From positions 1-51,934 of the forward strand of contig JARUHG010000009.1 of NCBI GenBank assembly GCA_031216755.1: a DNA stretch of 51,934 nt. Direction: 5' to 3'. Positions 1-8,258 of this stretch are shown piece by piece. The stretch's first letter is position 1. The number at the start of each line of letters is the position of its first letter. Made by a program: the position numbers and the translations under genes. The DNA is from Lysobacter arvi. Its GTDB lineage: Bacteria > Pseudomonadota > Gammaproteobacteria > Xanthomonadales > Xanthomonadaceae. The notes beneath the pieces are model-generated. The model ran no database searches, was not told the DNA's origin, and saw only the letters and a program-made list of their open reading frames with translations.

Positions 1-746
1 GGCACCGGGCAGCCGTCCGGACCGATGGTCTGGCCAGCCTGCGAATCCGGGCACTTGTCGTCGCAGTTGTTGACGCCGTCGCCGTCGTCGTCCAGGTCCG
101 CGCAGCTCGGCGCGGCCGGAGCCGGCGGCGGAGCGACGGCCGGGGCGCCCAGCGGGATCACGACGCCGACCGAGGCCAGCAGATCGCCGTACCAGCTCTC
201 GTCGCGCAGCGTGCCCGGGCCCGCGTCCGGCGTGCCGTCGTCGAAGTCGGCGCGGTAGGCCAGTTCGGTGCGGATGGCGGCGCGCTTGCCGGCCAGCGCG
301 CTCTGGATGCCGACGCCGACCTTCGCGGCGACGTTGCCTTCCTTGCGCTCGCCCGGCGAATTCGGATCCGGGAAGTTGTCGAACTCCTCTTCCGAACGCT
401 GGTACCCCAGGCCCATCAGGATGTACGGCGCCCAGTTGCGGCCCTCGGCGTTGAAGAAGCGACGCGCGTCGAACGAGATGCCGTACTGCGACCAGTTGAG
501 ATCCTGGTTGTCGTCGAAGTTCGGGTTCTGATAGTTCAGCTCGCCGTCGAGCGACCAGTTGTCGTTGAGGAACTTGCCGACACCCAGCGCACCGAACGGT
601 GCATTGCGGGTATCGCGATCGTTGTCCTGGATGTTCATGCCGGCCGAACCGGTCAGGTACCAGCGGTCGTCAGCGACCTGGGCATTGGCGGCCTGGGCCA
701 GGCTCAGACCACCCATCAGGGCGGCGCAGAGGAGTTTCTTATTCAT
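1..746 (-). CDS. OmpA-family outer membrane porin, 3' end cut by window edge
   Basis: An outer membrane beta-barrel protein of the OmpA family, linking the outer membrane to peptidoglycan if its missing C-terminal domain is present. The start ATG at 746 follows AAGGAG by eight bases. Residues 1 to about 23 form a signal peptide (MNKKLLCAALMGG, then an AQAANAQ cleavage region). The next 180 or so residues look like an eight-stranded barrel, ending in a proline- and alanine-rich linker. The last visible part is an Asp-rich thrombospondin type 3 repeat (DDDGDGVNNCDDKCPDS), which usually binds calcium and precedes the OmpA domain. The gene continues beyond base 1, so the peptidoglycan-binding domain cannot be checked. 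The 186 bases upstream are AT-richer than their surroundings and probably hold the promoter. Confidence 0.85.
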   Translation of the reverse strand, partial: MNKKLLCAALMGGLSLAQAANAQVADDRWYLTGSAGMNIQDNDRDTRNAPFGALGVGKFLNDNWSLDGELNYQNPNFDDNQDLNWSQYGISFDARRFFNAEGRNWAPYILMGLGYQRSEEEFDNFPDPNSPGERKEGNVAAKVGVGIQSALAGKRAAIRTELAYRADFDDGTPDAGPGTLRDESWYGDLLASVGVVIPLGAPAVAPPPAPAAPSCADLDDDGDGVNNCDDKCPDSQAGQTIGPDGCPV

Positions 747-932
747 GTATCCAGCTCCTTGATCTGAGAAATCGGGAACAGCGTCTGCGTGGTCCACCTG
801 CATTCCATGGAGGACGGCCGCCCTAACGACGCCATCGACGCGGAGGTTAAGTTTGCCTATGTGAAAGCGGTGTTAACGGCGAAATAACAAACGCATAAGT
901 TCCCGCGCACGTTCTTTGCGCTACGGAACGGT

Positions 933-2396
933 TCACTTCTTGAACAACGCCATGAACTGCGTGACCGGCATCGCGTCGAAACCACCGGGCGAGGACGCCA
1001 GCGTGATCAACGTTCGCGCCTGCATTTCAGGCAGTTTCGATGCGACGGCATTTTCGAACTTGCGCATCAGCACCGGCCTCCCCTCGTCGCGCCGGCGACG
1101 ATGGCCGATCGGATAATCGATCGACACCTTCGGCGTCGATGCGCCGTCCTTGAAGACCACCTGGACCGAATTGCCGATATACCGTTTGTCGGGATCGAAG
1201 TACTCCTGGGTGAAGCGCGGGTTTTCCATCACCACGGTGCGGGCGCGCAGTACGTCGATGCGCGGATCGGCGGCCACGGCGTCGGTGTAGTCCTGCGCGG
1301 TCAAACGGCCAAACAACAGCGGCACGGCCACCATGTACTGGATGCAGTGATCGCGATCGGCGTAGTTCGCCAGCGGTCCGGTCTTGTCGATGATGCGCAG
1401 CGCGGCCTGCTGGGTTTCGATGACGACCCGCTCCACCGATTCCACGCCGTCGCGTTCGATCCGCGGCGCGACCACGGGATGCAGCTGCATCGCGCATTCC
1501 ACCGCCGTCTGCGCATGGAACTCGGCGGGGAAGCTGATCTTGAACAGCACGTTCTCCATGACGTAGCTGCCGAACTCGCGCTCGAACTCGAACGGCTTGC
1601 CGCCGAAGGCGACGTCGTAAAACCCCCACGTCGGCGCGGTGAGCGCGCTCGGATAGCCGACGATTCCCTTCATCGCGTTGAGCGCGTGGATCACCGCGCG
1701 GCGGCAGGCGTCGCCGGCGGCCCAGCTCTTGCGCGGTCCCGTGTTGGGCGCATGCCGGTACGCGCGCAGCGCGCCGTTGTCGATCCAGCTGTGCGAGACC
1801 GCGGTGACGACCTGGTCGCGACTGCCGCCGAACATCGCCGTCGCCACCGCGGTCGAGGCCAGGCGCACCAGGATCACGTGGTCGAGCCCCACGCGGTTGA
1901 ACGCGTTCTTCAGCGCATAGCCGCCCTGGATTTCATGCGCCTTGATCGCCCAGCCGAGCACGTCGCGCAGGGTCATCGGCGCCCTGCCCTGCGCCATCGC
2001 CTGCTGGCCCAGGTAATCGGCGACCGCGAGGATCGCGCCTAGGTTGTCCGACGGGTGGCCCCATTCGGCGGCGAGCCAGGTGTCGTTGAAATCGAGCCAG
2101 CGGATCTGCGTGCCGATGTTGTAGGCGGCCTGCGCGGGGTCGAGTTCGAACCCGGTGTACGGCACGCGCGCGCCACCGGGCAGTTCGGCGCCGGGCACGA
2201 GCGGGCCGAGATGCCTGACGCATTCGGGGTGGTCCATCGCCAGCGCGGCGCAGGCGAGCGAATCGAGCAGCATGAAACGGGCGGTCTCGAAGGCTTCGCG
2301 CGAGCCGACGCCGGGCCGGACGACGTAATCGGCCACCTGTGTCATCGCCTCGTCCGGCGGCGGACGAACGGCGGAACGGACCTGGGCGAGGCTCAT
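933..2396 (-). CDS. prpD: 2-methylcitrate dehydratase (MmgE/PrpD family)
   Basis: Dehydrates 2-methylcitrate to 2-methyl-cis-aconitate in the cytosolic methylcitrate cycle, which oxidises propionyl-CoA to pyruvate and succinate. The product is 487 residues, close to the 483 of E. coli PrpD. It shares long stretches that I recognise from that protein, such as IRWLDFNDTWLAAEWGHPSD near residue 110 and HEIQGGYALKNAFNRVGLDH near residue 160. The ATG at 2396 was chosen because the preceding RPPPDEAMTQVADYV stretch aligns with the E. coli N-terminus; an internal ATG at 2345 would remove it. The open frame extends upstream to 3437 but that part is antisense to the dioxygenase gene. The gene stands alone, about 17 kb from prpC and prpB, and no iron-sulfur cysteine motif is visible, as expected for this iron-independent family. 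Confidence 0.9.
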   Translation of the reverse strand: MSLAQVRSAVRPPPDEAMTQVADYVVRPGVGSREAFETARFMLLDSLACAALAMDHPECVRHLGPLVPGAELPGGARVPYTGFELDPAQAAYNIGTQIRWLDFNDTWLAAEWGHPSDNLGAILAVADYLGQQAMAQGRAPMTLRDVLGWAIKAHEIQGGYALKNAFNRVGLDHVILVRLASTAVATAMFGGSRDQVVTAVSHSWIDNGALRAYRHAPNTGPRKSWAAGDACRRAVIHALNAMKGIVGYPSALTAPTWGFYDVAFGGKPFEFEREFGSYVMENVLFKISFPAEFHAQTAVECAMQLHPVVAPRIERDGVESVERVVIETQQAALRIIDKTGPLANYADRDHCIQYMVAVPLLFGRLTAQDYTDAVAADPRIDVLRARTVVMENPRFTQEYFDPDKRYIGNSVQVVFKDGASTPKVSIDYPIGHRRRRDEGRPVLMRKFENAVASKLPEMQARTLITLASSPGGFDAMPVTQFMALFKK

Positions 2397-2546
2397 GTGC
2401 GCGACTCGATCCGGGGACCACGAGGAACCGCCATGGTGGTCCAGGGCGCGCACGCCCGCCGTGAACACCGGCGGCACCGCGCACGGAACGCATCGGGCCG
2501 GCGCGCGTGCTTGGAAACGCAGCGGATCGGGCTCAATTTGGATGGC

Positions 2547-3338
2547 ATGGACGCCCCCATCCGATTGCCCAGCCTGTTCCTCTCGCACGGCTCGCCCATG
2601 CTGGCCGTGCAGGATTCCCCCGCCGGACGCTTCCTCGACGGGCTGGGCCAGCAACTTCCGTGGCCGAAGGCGATCGTCGTCGCATCGGCGCATTTCACGA
2701 CCGCGCAACCGACGGTCGGCGCTCACGCGCAGCCGGACACGGTGCACGACTTCGGCGGCTTCCCGCCCGAGCTGTACGCACTGCGTTATCCGGCGCCGGG
2801 TGCACCGGACCTCGCCGCGACGATCGCGCAGCGCCTGCATGACGCTGGCATTCCCGCGCGGATCCGGGACCAGCACGGCCTGGATCACGGCGTCTGGGTT
2901 CCGCTGCGACGCATGTATCCGCAGGCGGACATTCCCGTCGTTCCGCTCTCGGTGTTGCCGCATGGCGATGCCGCGCAGCATGTCGCGATCGGACGCGCAC
3001 TCGCGCCGCTGCGTACGCACGGCGTGCTGGTGCTCGGTTCCGGCGGTTTCGTGCACAACCTGGGCGAACTGGACTGGCGTCACGCCGACGCGCCGCTCAC
3101 GCCGTGGGCCGCCGAGTTCGCGCAATGGATGCGCGACAAGCTCGAAGCGCGCGATGTCGACGCATTGATCGATTGGCAATCGCAGGCGCCGCACGCGCGC
3201 CGCGCGCATCCCACGGTCGAACACCTGATGCCGCTGTTCGTCGCCCTGGGCGCGGGCGGCGAAGATGCATCGGTGCGAACGCTGCATCGTTCGCACGAGT
3301 TCGGATCGCTCGCGCTGGATGCGTTTGCGTTCGAGTGA
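2547..3338 (+). CDS. Class III extradiol ring-cleavage dioxygenase (4,5-DOPA dioxygenase / YgiD type)
   Basis: A 263-residue metalloenzyme of the LigB superfamily. Characterised relatives open catechol rings such as L-DOPA between carbons 4 and 5; the true substrate here is unknown. Metal-ligand motifs are visible: FLSHGSP (His14), ASAHF (His49) and HGLDHGVWVPL near residue 110, with GSGGFVHNL further on. The start was taken as the ATG followed by DAPIRLPSLFLSHGSP, since family members begin only a few residues before the first histidine; upstream in-frame codons run antisense to prpD. It is divergent from prpD across 150 bases. The substrate and any operon partner are inference. Confidence 0.82.
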   Translation: MDAPIRLPSLFLSHGSPMLAVQDSPAGRFLDGLGQQLPWPKAIVVASAHFTTAQPTVGAHAQPDTVHDFGGFPPELYALRYPAPGAPDLAATIAQRLHDAGIPARIRDQHGLDHGVWVPLRRMYPQADIPVVPLSVLPHGDAAQHVAIGRALAPLRTHGVLVLGSGGFVHNLGELDWRHADAPLTPWAAEFAQWMRDKLEARDVDALIDWQSQAPHARRAHPTVEHLMPLFVALGAGGEDASVRTLHRSHEFGSLALDAFAFE

Positions 3339-3515
3339 GCCAGGCCCGCACGCGGCACTGTCGCACGGCCGGGCAAGGCGATCGGACGTTTGGTTCTCGC
3401 CAGGATGGCAGCGGTCGCCTCTCGCGAAGTGGCGCATTCATCGCCGCTCTCCTCGAGCGGATAGCCCGGCTCCGCCATCGATGCCCGGTCGCTCGCACAC
3501 GCCTCGCGAGCGCGC

Positions 3516-4421
3516 CTACTCGCCCCAGGGCGGCTCGGCGAACTTGCCCGCCAGAAACTCCACGAACGCCCGCACGCGTGGCGGCACGAGTCGTCGCTGC
3601 GGCATGACCGCATAGATGCCGCTGTCCACGATCGGATAGTCCGCCAGCACCTGCACCAGCCGGCCTTCGCGCAGATCCCGCACGACGTGCCAGCTCGAAT
3701 GGATCGCGATGCCCATCCCCGCGACGACCGCATCGCGCACGATCTCGCCGTAGTTGGTTTCCATGCGTCCGCGCACGCGAACGGCGAGCTCGCCGCCAGC
3801 GCCATCGCTGAACCGCCAGACGTCCTGGCGTCCCTGGCTGCCGACCAGCAGCACGCATTCGTGTTCGGTCAGTTCCTGCGGCGTGCGCGGCGTGCCGTGT
3901 TTTCGCAGGTATTCGGGCGATGCGCACAGCACGCGATGGTTCACCGCAAGCTTGCGCGCGACCAGCGAGGAGTCGTCGAGCGCGCCGATGCGTATCGCCA
4001 GGTCGAATCCCGAACTGACCAGATCGACCATCTGGTCGGTGAGGTGGATGCTGAGCTTCACGCGCGGATGCAGTTCGAGGAACTCCGGCAGCAGCGGCGA
4101 CAGGTATTGGCGACCGAACGACGCCGACGCGGTGACGCGCAACGTGCCGCTGATGTCCACGGCGGCCTGCCGCAGCCCGCCGGTGAGTGCCTCCAGGTCC
4201 TCCACCAGCGGGCGCCCCTGTTCGGCGAGCGCCGCTCCTTCGGGCGTCGCATGCAGCCGGCGCGTGGTGCGATGGAGCAGGCGCACGCCGAGGTCGCGCT
4301 CGAGTCGCTTCAGGCGCTGGCTGGCCACGGCGACCGACAGGTCCAGGCTGCGCGCGGCGGCGCTGATGGAGCCCAGGTCGAGCACGCGCAGGAACAGGGC
4401 GATGTCGCCGATGCGGTCCAT
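3516..4421 (-). CDS. LysR-family transcriptional regulator
   Basis: A 301-residue LysR-type DNA-binding regulator. Residues 1-60 form the winged helix-turn-helix (SISAAARSLDLSVAVASQRL is the recognition region), followed by a linker helix and a periplasmic-binding-protein-like effector domain from about residue 90 to 290. The pattern FLRVLDLGSISAAAR followed by LLHRTTRRL is typical of the CrgA/YafC-like subgroup, which often controls oxidative or electrophile stress genes. It is divergent from the MFS exporter gene with 150 bases between start codons, the usual arrangement for a LysR protein and its target. A 15-base dyad in that gap is a candidate binding site. The effector is unknown. Confidence 0.9.
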   Translation of the reverse strand: MDRIGDIALFLRVLDLGSISAAARSLDLSVAVASQRLKRLERDLGVRLLHRTTRRLHATPEGAALAEQGRPLVEDLEALTGGLRQAAVDISGTLRVTASASFGRQYLSPLLPEFLELHPRVKLSIHLTDQMVDLVSSGFDLAIRIGALDDSSLVARKLAVNHRVLCASPEYLRKHGTPRTPQELTEHECVLLVGSQGRQDVWRFSDGAGGELAVRVRGRMETNYGEIVRDAVVAGMGIAIHSSWHVVRDLREGRLVQVLADYPIVDSGIYAVMPQRRLVPPRVRAFVEFLAGKFAEPPWGE

Positions 4422-4478
4422 GTCTTTGGGGTTCGGGGATTCCGGATGGGGGCTCGGGTCAGCAGCGGCGACCGATTA

Positions 4479-4493
4479 TCAACGATTCGTTGA
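4479..4493. promoter_or_regulatory. 15-bp dyad in the LysR/MFS divergent promoter region
   Basis: TCAACGA-T-TCGTTGA is a perfect inverted repeat with a one-base centre. It lies 58 bases upstream of the LysR start and 79 upstream of the MFS start. Its AT-containing, symmetric form and position fit a LysR-type recognition site. It is not a strict T-N11-A match, so binding is an inference. Confidence 0.5.
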
Positions 4494-4571
4494 AGCTGAT
4501 TAGCCATCCTGCCGGTTTGCGCGAAAGATGCAAGCGCCTAGGCTGCCGTCCTTTCCTCCGGACCTGACGAC

Positions 4572-5813
4572 GTGGCCGCCACTCCCCTTCCCGCTCCGCC
4601 CGCCGCGACCGGCCGCATGCCACTGGCGCTGTACGCGCTGACCGCCGGCTCGTTCGGCATCGGATGCGCCGAATTCGTGATCATGGGCCTGCTGCTGCAG
4701 GTCGCCGCCGACCTGCATGTGTCCATCGCCGCGGCCGGCATGCTGGTGTCCGGCTATGCGCTGGGCGTCTTCGCCGGCGCGCCGATCCTCACGCTGCTCA
4801 CGCGTCGCATGCCGCGCAAGGCCGTGCTGCTCGCGCTGATGGGCATCTACACCGTCGGCAACCTCGCCTGTGCGGTCGCGCCGGACTACACGACCTTGAT
4901 GATCGCGCGCGTGATCACCTCGCTCACGCACGGCACGTTCTTCGGCGTCGGCGCGGTGGTCGCAACGGGGCTCGTCCCGGCCGAGCGCAAGGCCTCCGCC
5001 ATTTCCATCATGTTCTCCGGCCTGACCCTCGCAACGTTGCTTGGCATGCCGGCCGGCGCGTGGCTCGGCCTGCACCTGGGCTGGCGCGCGACGTTCTGGG
5101 CGATGGCCGCCGTCGGCATCGTCTCGCTCGCGGTCATCGCACTGCTCGTGCCGCGCAGCCGCGATACCAGCGCGCCCGCGCCGCTGCGCGAGGAACTGGC
5201 GACCATCGCGCGCCCGCAGGTGCTGCTCGGCCTGTTGATGACGATGCTCGGCTTCGCCGGCGTGTTCGTGGTGATCACCTACGTGCAGCCCCTGCTCACC
5301 ACGCTCACCGGTTTCTCCGACGCCGCGGTGTCGCCGATCCTGCTGGTGTTCGGCGGCGGCATGGTGGTCGGCAACCTGCTCGGCGGGCGGCTCGCCGATC
5401 GCCGCGCCACGCCCGCGTTGCTCGGCACGTTGTTCGCGCTCGCCGCGGTGCTGGCGCTGATGAGCTTCGTGCTTCGCAGCCCGGTGCTGATGGTCGCCTT
5501 CGTCGGCCTGCTCGGCATCGCGGCGTTCGCGACCGTGTCGCCGCTGCAATTGCGCGTGCTGGGCTTCGCCGAAGGGGCGGGCCAGAACCTCGCCTCGAGC
5601 TTCAACATCGCCGCGTTCAACCTCGGCAACGCGACGGGCGCATGGCTCGGCGGCGCCGTGATCGAACAAGGCCCGGGACTGGCCGCGATCACCTGGGTCG
5701 CCTCGCTGGTCACGGTGGCCGGCCTGCTGGTCGCGCTGTGGAGCGTGCGAATCGAACGGCGCGCTGCGCGTCCCGCCACGTTGCCGCGCGACTGTGCCGC
5801 GGAAGCGGCATGA
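4572..5813 (+). CDS. MFS transporter, DHA1 family (AraJ/YdhP-like exporter)
   Basis: A 413-residue inner-membrane transporter with twelve predicted hydrophobic segments. The first helices (LYALTAGSFGIGCAEFVIMGLL) carry the GxxEFxxxGLL pattern of arabinose and drug exporters of the AraJ/PbuE/YdhP group, and the loop after helix 2 has the MFS motif A remnant LTRRMPRKAVLL. It should work as a proton-driven efflux pump; the substrate is unknown. Translation probably starts at the GTG at 4572. The next ATG (MPLALYAL) would still leave the whole first helix, so the exact start is uncertain. The gene is divergent from the LysR regulator and followed, 145 bases on, by the aldo-keto reductase. Confidence 0.85.
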   Translation: MAATPLPAPPAATGRMPLALYALTAGSFGIGCAEFVIMGLLLQVAADLHVSIAAAGMLVSGYALGVFAGAPILTLLTRRMPRKAVLLALMGIYTVGNLACAVAPDYTTLMIARVITSLTHGTFFGVGAVVATGLVPAERKASAISIMFSGLTLATLLGMPAGAWLGLHLGWRATFWAMAAVGIVSLAVIALLVPRSRDTSAPAPLREELATIARPQVLLGLLMTMLGFAGVFVVITYVQPLLTTLTGFSDAAVSPILLVFGGGMVVGNLLGGRLADRRATPALLGTLFALAAVLALMSFVLRSPVLMVAFVGLLGIAAFATVSPLQLRVLGFAEGAGQNLASSFNIAAFNLGNATGAWLGGAVIEQGPGLAAITWVASLVTVAGLLVALWSVRIERRAARPATLPRDCAAEAA

Positions 5814-5911
5814 CGCGCGACGCAGGATGACCGGAACACGGCGAATGCACGCTGCGTGAGCGGTACGGCTGCCAAGCTCGACGATCACGCGCAGGCTCCG
5901 CCTCACCCCGA

Positions 5912-5934
5912 CCCTTTCCGCTCGCGGGAGAGGG
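5912..5934. repeat. REP-like imperfect hairpin between the MFS and aldo-keto reductase genes
   Basis: An imperfect inverted repeat of the CCCTCTCCC...GGGAGAGGG type lies in the 145-base spacer, with one wobble pair and one bulge. A related element occurs at 8048-8066. Such short hairpins are commonly dispersed through Xanthomonadaceae intergenic regions. It may also modulate readthrough from the MFS gene. Confidence 0.5.
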
Positions 5935-5958
5935 TTTCATAGACCAAGGATCCCCAAG

Positions 5959-6984
5959 ATGGAAACCCGTTACCTCGGCAACTCCGGCTTCCGCGTTCCC
6001 GCATTGAGCTTCGGCACCGGCACGTTCGGCGGCCAGGGCCAGTTGTTCGGCTCGTGGGGCAACACCGACGTGGCCGAAGCCTCGCGATTGATCGACATCT
6101 GCCTGGACGCCGGCCTCAACCTGTTCGACAGCGCCGACGTGTATTCCGGCGGCATGGCCGAAAGCATCCTCGGCGAAGCGATCAAGGGCCGACGCGACAA
6201 GGTGCTGATCTCGACCAAGGCGACGTTCCGCTTCGACGAGAGCGACCCCAACGGCGTGGGCTCTTCGCGCTTCCACCTGCTGCGCACCATCGACGCGCAG
6301 CTCAAGCGCCTGGGCACCGATTACATCGACCTGTTCCAGCTGCACGGCTTCGATGCGAAGACGCCCGTCGAGGAAACGCTGCGCACGCTCGACGATCTCG
6401 TGCGTGCCGGCAAGATCCGCTACCTCGGCGTATCGAATTTCTCGGGCTGGCACCTGATGAAGTCGCTCGCCGTCGCCGACCGTTACGGCTGGACGCGCTA
6501 CGTCGCCAACCAGGCGTACTACTCGCTGATCGGCCGCGATTACGAGTGGGAGCAGATGCCGCTCGGCCTGGACCAAGGCATCGGCGGCGTGATCTGGAGC
6601 CCGCTGGGCTGGGGCCGTCTCACCGGCAAGATCCGCCGCGGCCAGCCGCGTCCGGAAGTGAGCCGCCTGCCGGGCAGTTCGGACTTCGGTCCGCCCGTCG
6701 ACGAGGAGCGCCTGTACCGCGTCGTCGACGCGCTCGATCGCATCGCCGAAGAGACCGGCAAGACGGTGCCGCAGATCGCGCTCAACTGGCTGCTGCAGCG
6801 CCCCACCGTCTCGACCATCGTCATCGGCGCACGCAACGAGGAACAGCTCAAGCAGAACCTCGGCGCGGTGGGCTGGAACCTCACGCCCGAACAGGTCGCG
6901 GTGCTCGACGAAGCCAGCGCGGTGACGCCGGCCTACCCGTACTGGCACCAGCGCACGTTCGAGCGCAACCCGTCGCCGGTGTGA
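5959..6984 (+). CDS. Aldo/keto reductase
   Basis: A 341-residue NADPH-dependent oxidoreductase with a TIM-barrel fold. The catalytic tetrad is visible in order: Asp and Tyr in LFDSADVYSGG (near residues 55-62), Lys in ISTKAT (near 79) and His in LFQLHGFD (near 115). The cofactor-binding C-terminal part has SNFSGWH and the TIVIGARNEEQL stretch that grips the NADPH phosphate. It resembles the YajO/potassium-channel-beta-subunit-like group that reduces aldehydes and ketones. The gene is 34 bases upstream of the MDR oxidoreductase and probably cotranscribed with it. Together with the LysR and MFS genes it may form a carbonyl or xenobiotic detoxification unit; that role is inferred from context. 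Confidence 0.88.
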   Translation: METRYLGNSGFRVPALSFGTGTFGGQGQLFGSWGNTDVAEASRLIDICLDAGLNLFDSADVYSGGMAESILGEAIKGRRDKVLISTKATFRFDESDPNGVGSSRFHLLRTIDAQLKRLGTDYIDLFQLHGFDAKTPVEETLRTLDDLVRAGKIRYLGVSNFSGWHLMKSLAVADRYGWTRYVANQAYYSLIGRDYEWEQMPLGLDQGIGGVIWSPLGWGRLTGKIRRGQPRPEVSRLPGSSDFGPPVDEERLYRVVDALDRIAEETGKTVPQIALNWLLQRPTVSTIVIGARNEEQLKQNLGAVGWNLTPEQVAVLDEASAVTPAYPYWHQRTFERNPSPV

Positions 6985-7018
6985 TGCGCGCACTTCGTCC
7001 TTCGACCCAGGAATTCCC

Positions 7019-8038
7019 ATGAAAGCCGTCGCCCTGACCCGTTACCTCCCCATCGACGATCCGCAATCGCTGCTCGACGTCGAACTGCCCGACCCCGCCG
7101 CGCCGACCGGGTTCGACCTGCTCGTGCGCGTCGATGCGGTGTCGGTGAATCCCGTCGATACGAAAGTGCGTTCGCCCAAGCCGCAGGTCGAAGCGCAGCC
7201 GAAAGTGCTGGGCTACGACGCGGCCGGCGTGGTCGAATCCGTCGGCGACCGGGTCGCCGGCTTCAAGCCCGGCGATCGCGTGTACTACGCCGGCGACATC
7301 ACGCGTCCGGGCAGCAATGCGCAACTGCAACTCGTCGATTCGCGGATCGTCGCCCTCGCGCCGGAAACGCTCGATGCCGCGCAGGCCGCCGCATTGCCGC
7401 TGACCGCGCTCACCGCGTGGGAACTTCTGTTCCAGCGCATGCCGTTCGATTCCGAACAGGGCGGCGCGGGCAAGTCGCTGCTGATCATCGCCGGTGCCGG
7501 CGGCGTGGGCTCCATCGCGATCCAGCTTGCGCGCCGCGCGGGCTTCACCGTGATCGCGACCGCCTCGCGCGAAGACACCATCGCGTGGTGTCGCGAGCTC
7601 GGCGCGCAGCACGTCGTCGATCATCGCAAGCCGCTGCACCCGCAGCTCAAGGCGCTGGGGTTCGAGACGGTGGATGCCGCCTTGAACCTGTACGACACGA
7701 ACCGTTACTGGGACGAACTCGGCGAGATCCTCGCGCCGCAGGGCCATGTCGGCCTGATCGTCGAACCGAAGGAACCCGTGCGACTGGGCGATCCGTACAA
7801 GTTCAAGTGCATCGGCATCCATTGGGAAATGATGTTCGGGCGTCCGCGCTACCAGACGCCGGACATGGACGAACAGGGCCGCATCCTCGCGCGCGTGGCG
7901 CAGCTCATCGATGCGGGCGAACTGCGCGGCACGCATCGCGAGAGGCTGTCGCCGATCGACGCGGAAAACCTGCGCGAGGCGCATCGCCGGCTGGAGTCGG
8001 GAACGACCATCGGGAAGCTGGTGCTCGCGGGCTGGTGA
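7019..8038 (+). CDS. Zinc-type alcohol dehydrogenase-like (MDR superfamily) oxidoreductase
   Basis: A 339-residue medium-chain dehydrogenase/reductase. The GroES-like domain covers about residues 1-125 and the Rossmann domain follows, with the nucleotide-binding IIAGAGGVGSIAIQLAR near residue 160. In spite of the family name, the usual catalytic zinc cysteine and the four structural-zinc cysteines are absent, so it is probably a zinc-independent quinone-oxidoreductase-like enzyme using NADPH. VDAVSVNPVDTKVR and the ending GTTIGKLVLAGW are typical of the subgroup. It lies 34 bases after the aldo-keto reductase on the same strand. Substrate unknown. Confidence 0.87.
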   Translation: MKAVALTRYLPIDDPQSLLDVELPDPAAPTGFDLLVRVDAVSVNPVDTKVRSPKPQVEAQPKVLGYDAAGVVESVGDRVAGFKPGDRVYYAGDITRPGSNAQLQLVDSRIVALAPETLDAAQAAALPLTALTAWELLFQRMPFDSEQGGAGKSLLIIAGAGGVGSIAIQLARRAGFTVIATASREDTIAWCRELGAQHVVDHRKPLHPQLKALGFETVDAALNLYDTNRYWDELGEILAPQGHVGLIVEPKEPVRLGDPYKFKCIGIHWEMMFGRPRYQTPDMDEQGRILARVAQLIDAGELRGTHRERLSPIDAENLREAHRRLESGTTIGKLVLAGW

Positions 8039-8047
8039 CGCTTCAGC

Positions 8048-8231
8048 CCTCTCCTGCCGGGAGAGGCGTTGGGGTGACGGCCCGCCTTCACGGGAACGAC
8101 GAGCAGGAGCGACGGCAGCGGCAAGATCAAGATCGATTCCAGCTTTCGCTGGAATGACGGCGAGGCGGTTCGCCGTCATCGGGGTGCCCGTTCGCTACGG
8201 GCCTGGGTCCCGGCTTTCGCCGGGATGACGG
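8048..8231. repeat. Cluster of three REP-like hairpins
   Basis: Three separate inverted repeats lie in the 220-base gap between convergent genes. The first is CCTCTCC-TGCCG-GGAGAGG at 8048-8066. The second is ATTCCAGC-TTTC-GCTGGAAT at 8136-8155. The third is TCCCGGC-TTTC-GCCGGGA at 8208-8225. The last two are each followed by the same ATGACGG or TGACGG tail. This core-plus-tail form is a common dispersed repeat of Xanthomonadaceae genomes. They may also act as terminators for the two converging units. Confidence 0.65.
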
Positions 8232-8258
8232 TGACCGGTGCTTCGCCCGGACCGAGGA

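Noticed and set aside
2397-3437. N-terminal extension of the prpD frame by about 347 codons
   Set aside because: The extension runs antisense to the dioxygenase gene, and PrpD homology begins exactly at the ATG at 2396.
4500-5906. Minus-strand open frame of about 468 codons
   Set aside because: It is antisense to the MFS gene and rich in His, Gln and Arg with no fold; the plus strand has twelve membrane helices.
7019-8038. Calling this gene a zinc-dependent alcohol dehydrogenase
   Set aside because: The catalytic and structural zinc cysteines are missing, so only the broader MDR superfamily call is supported.
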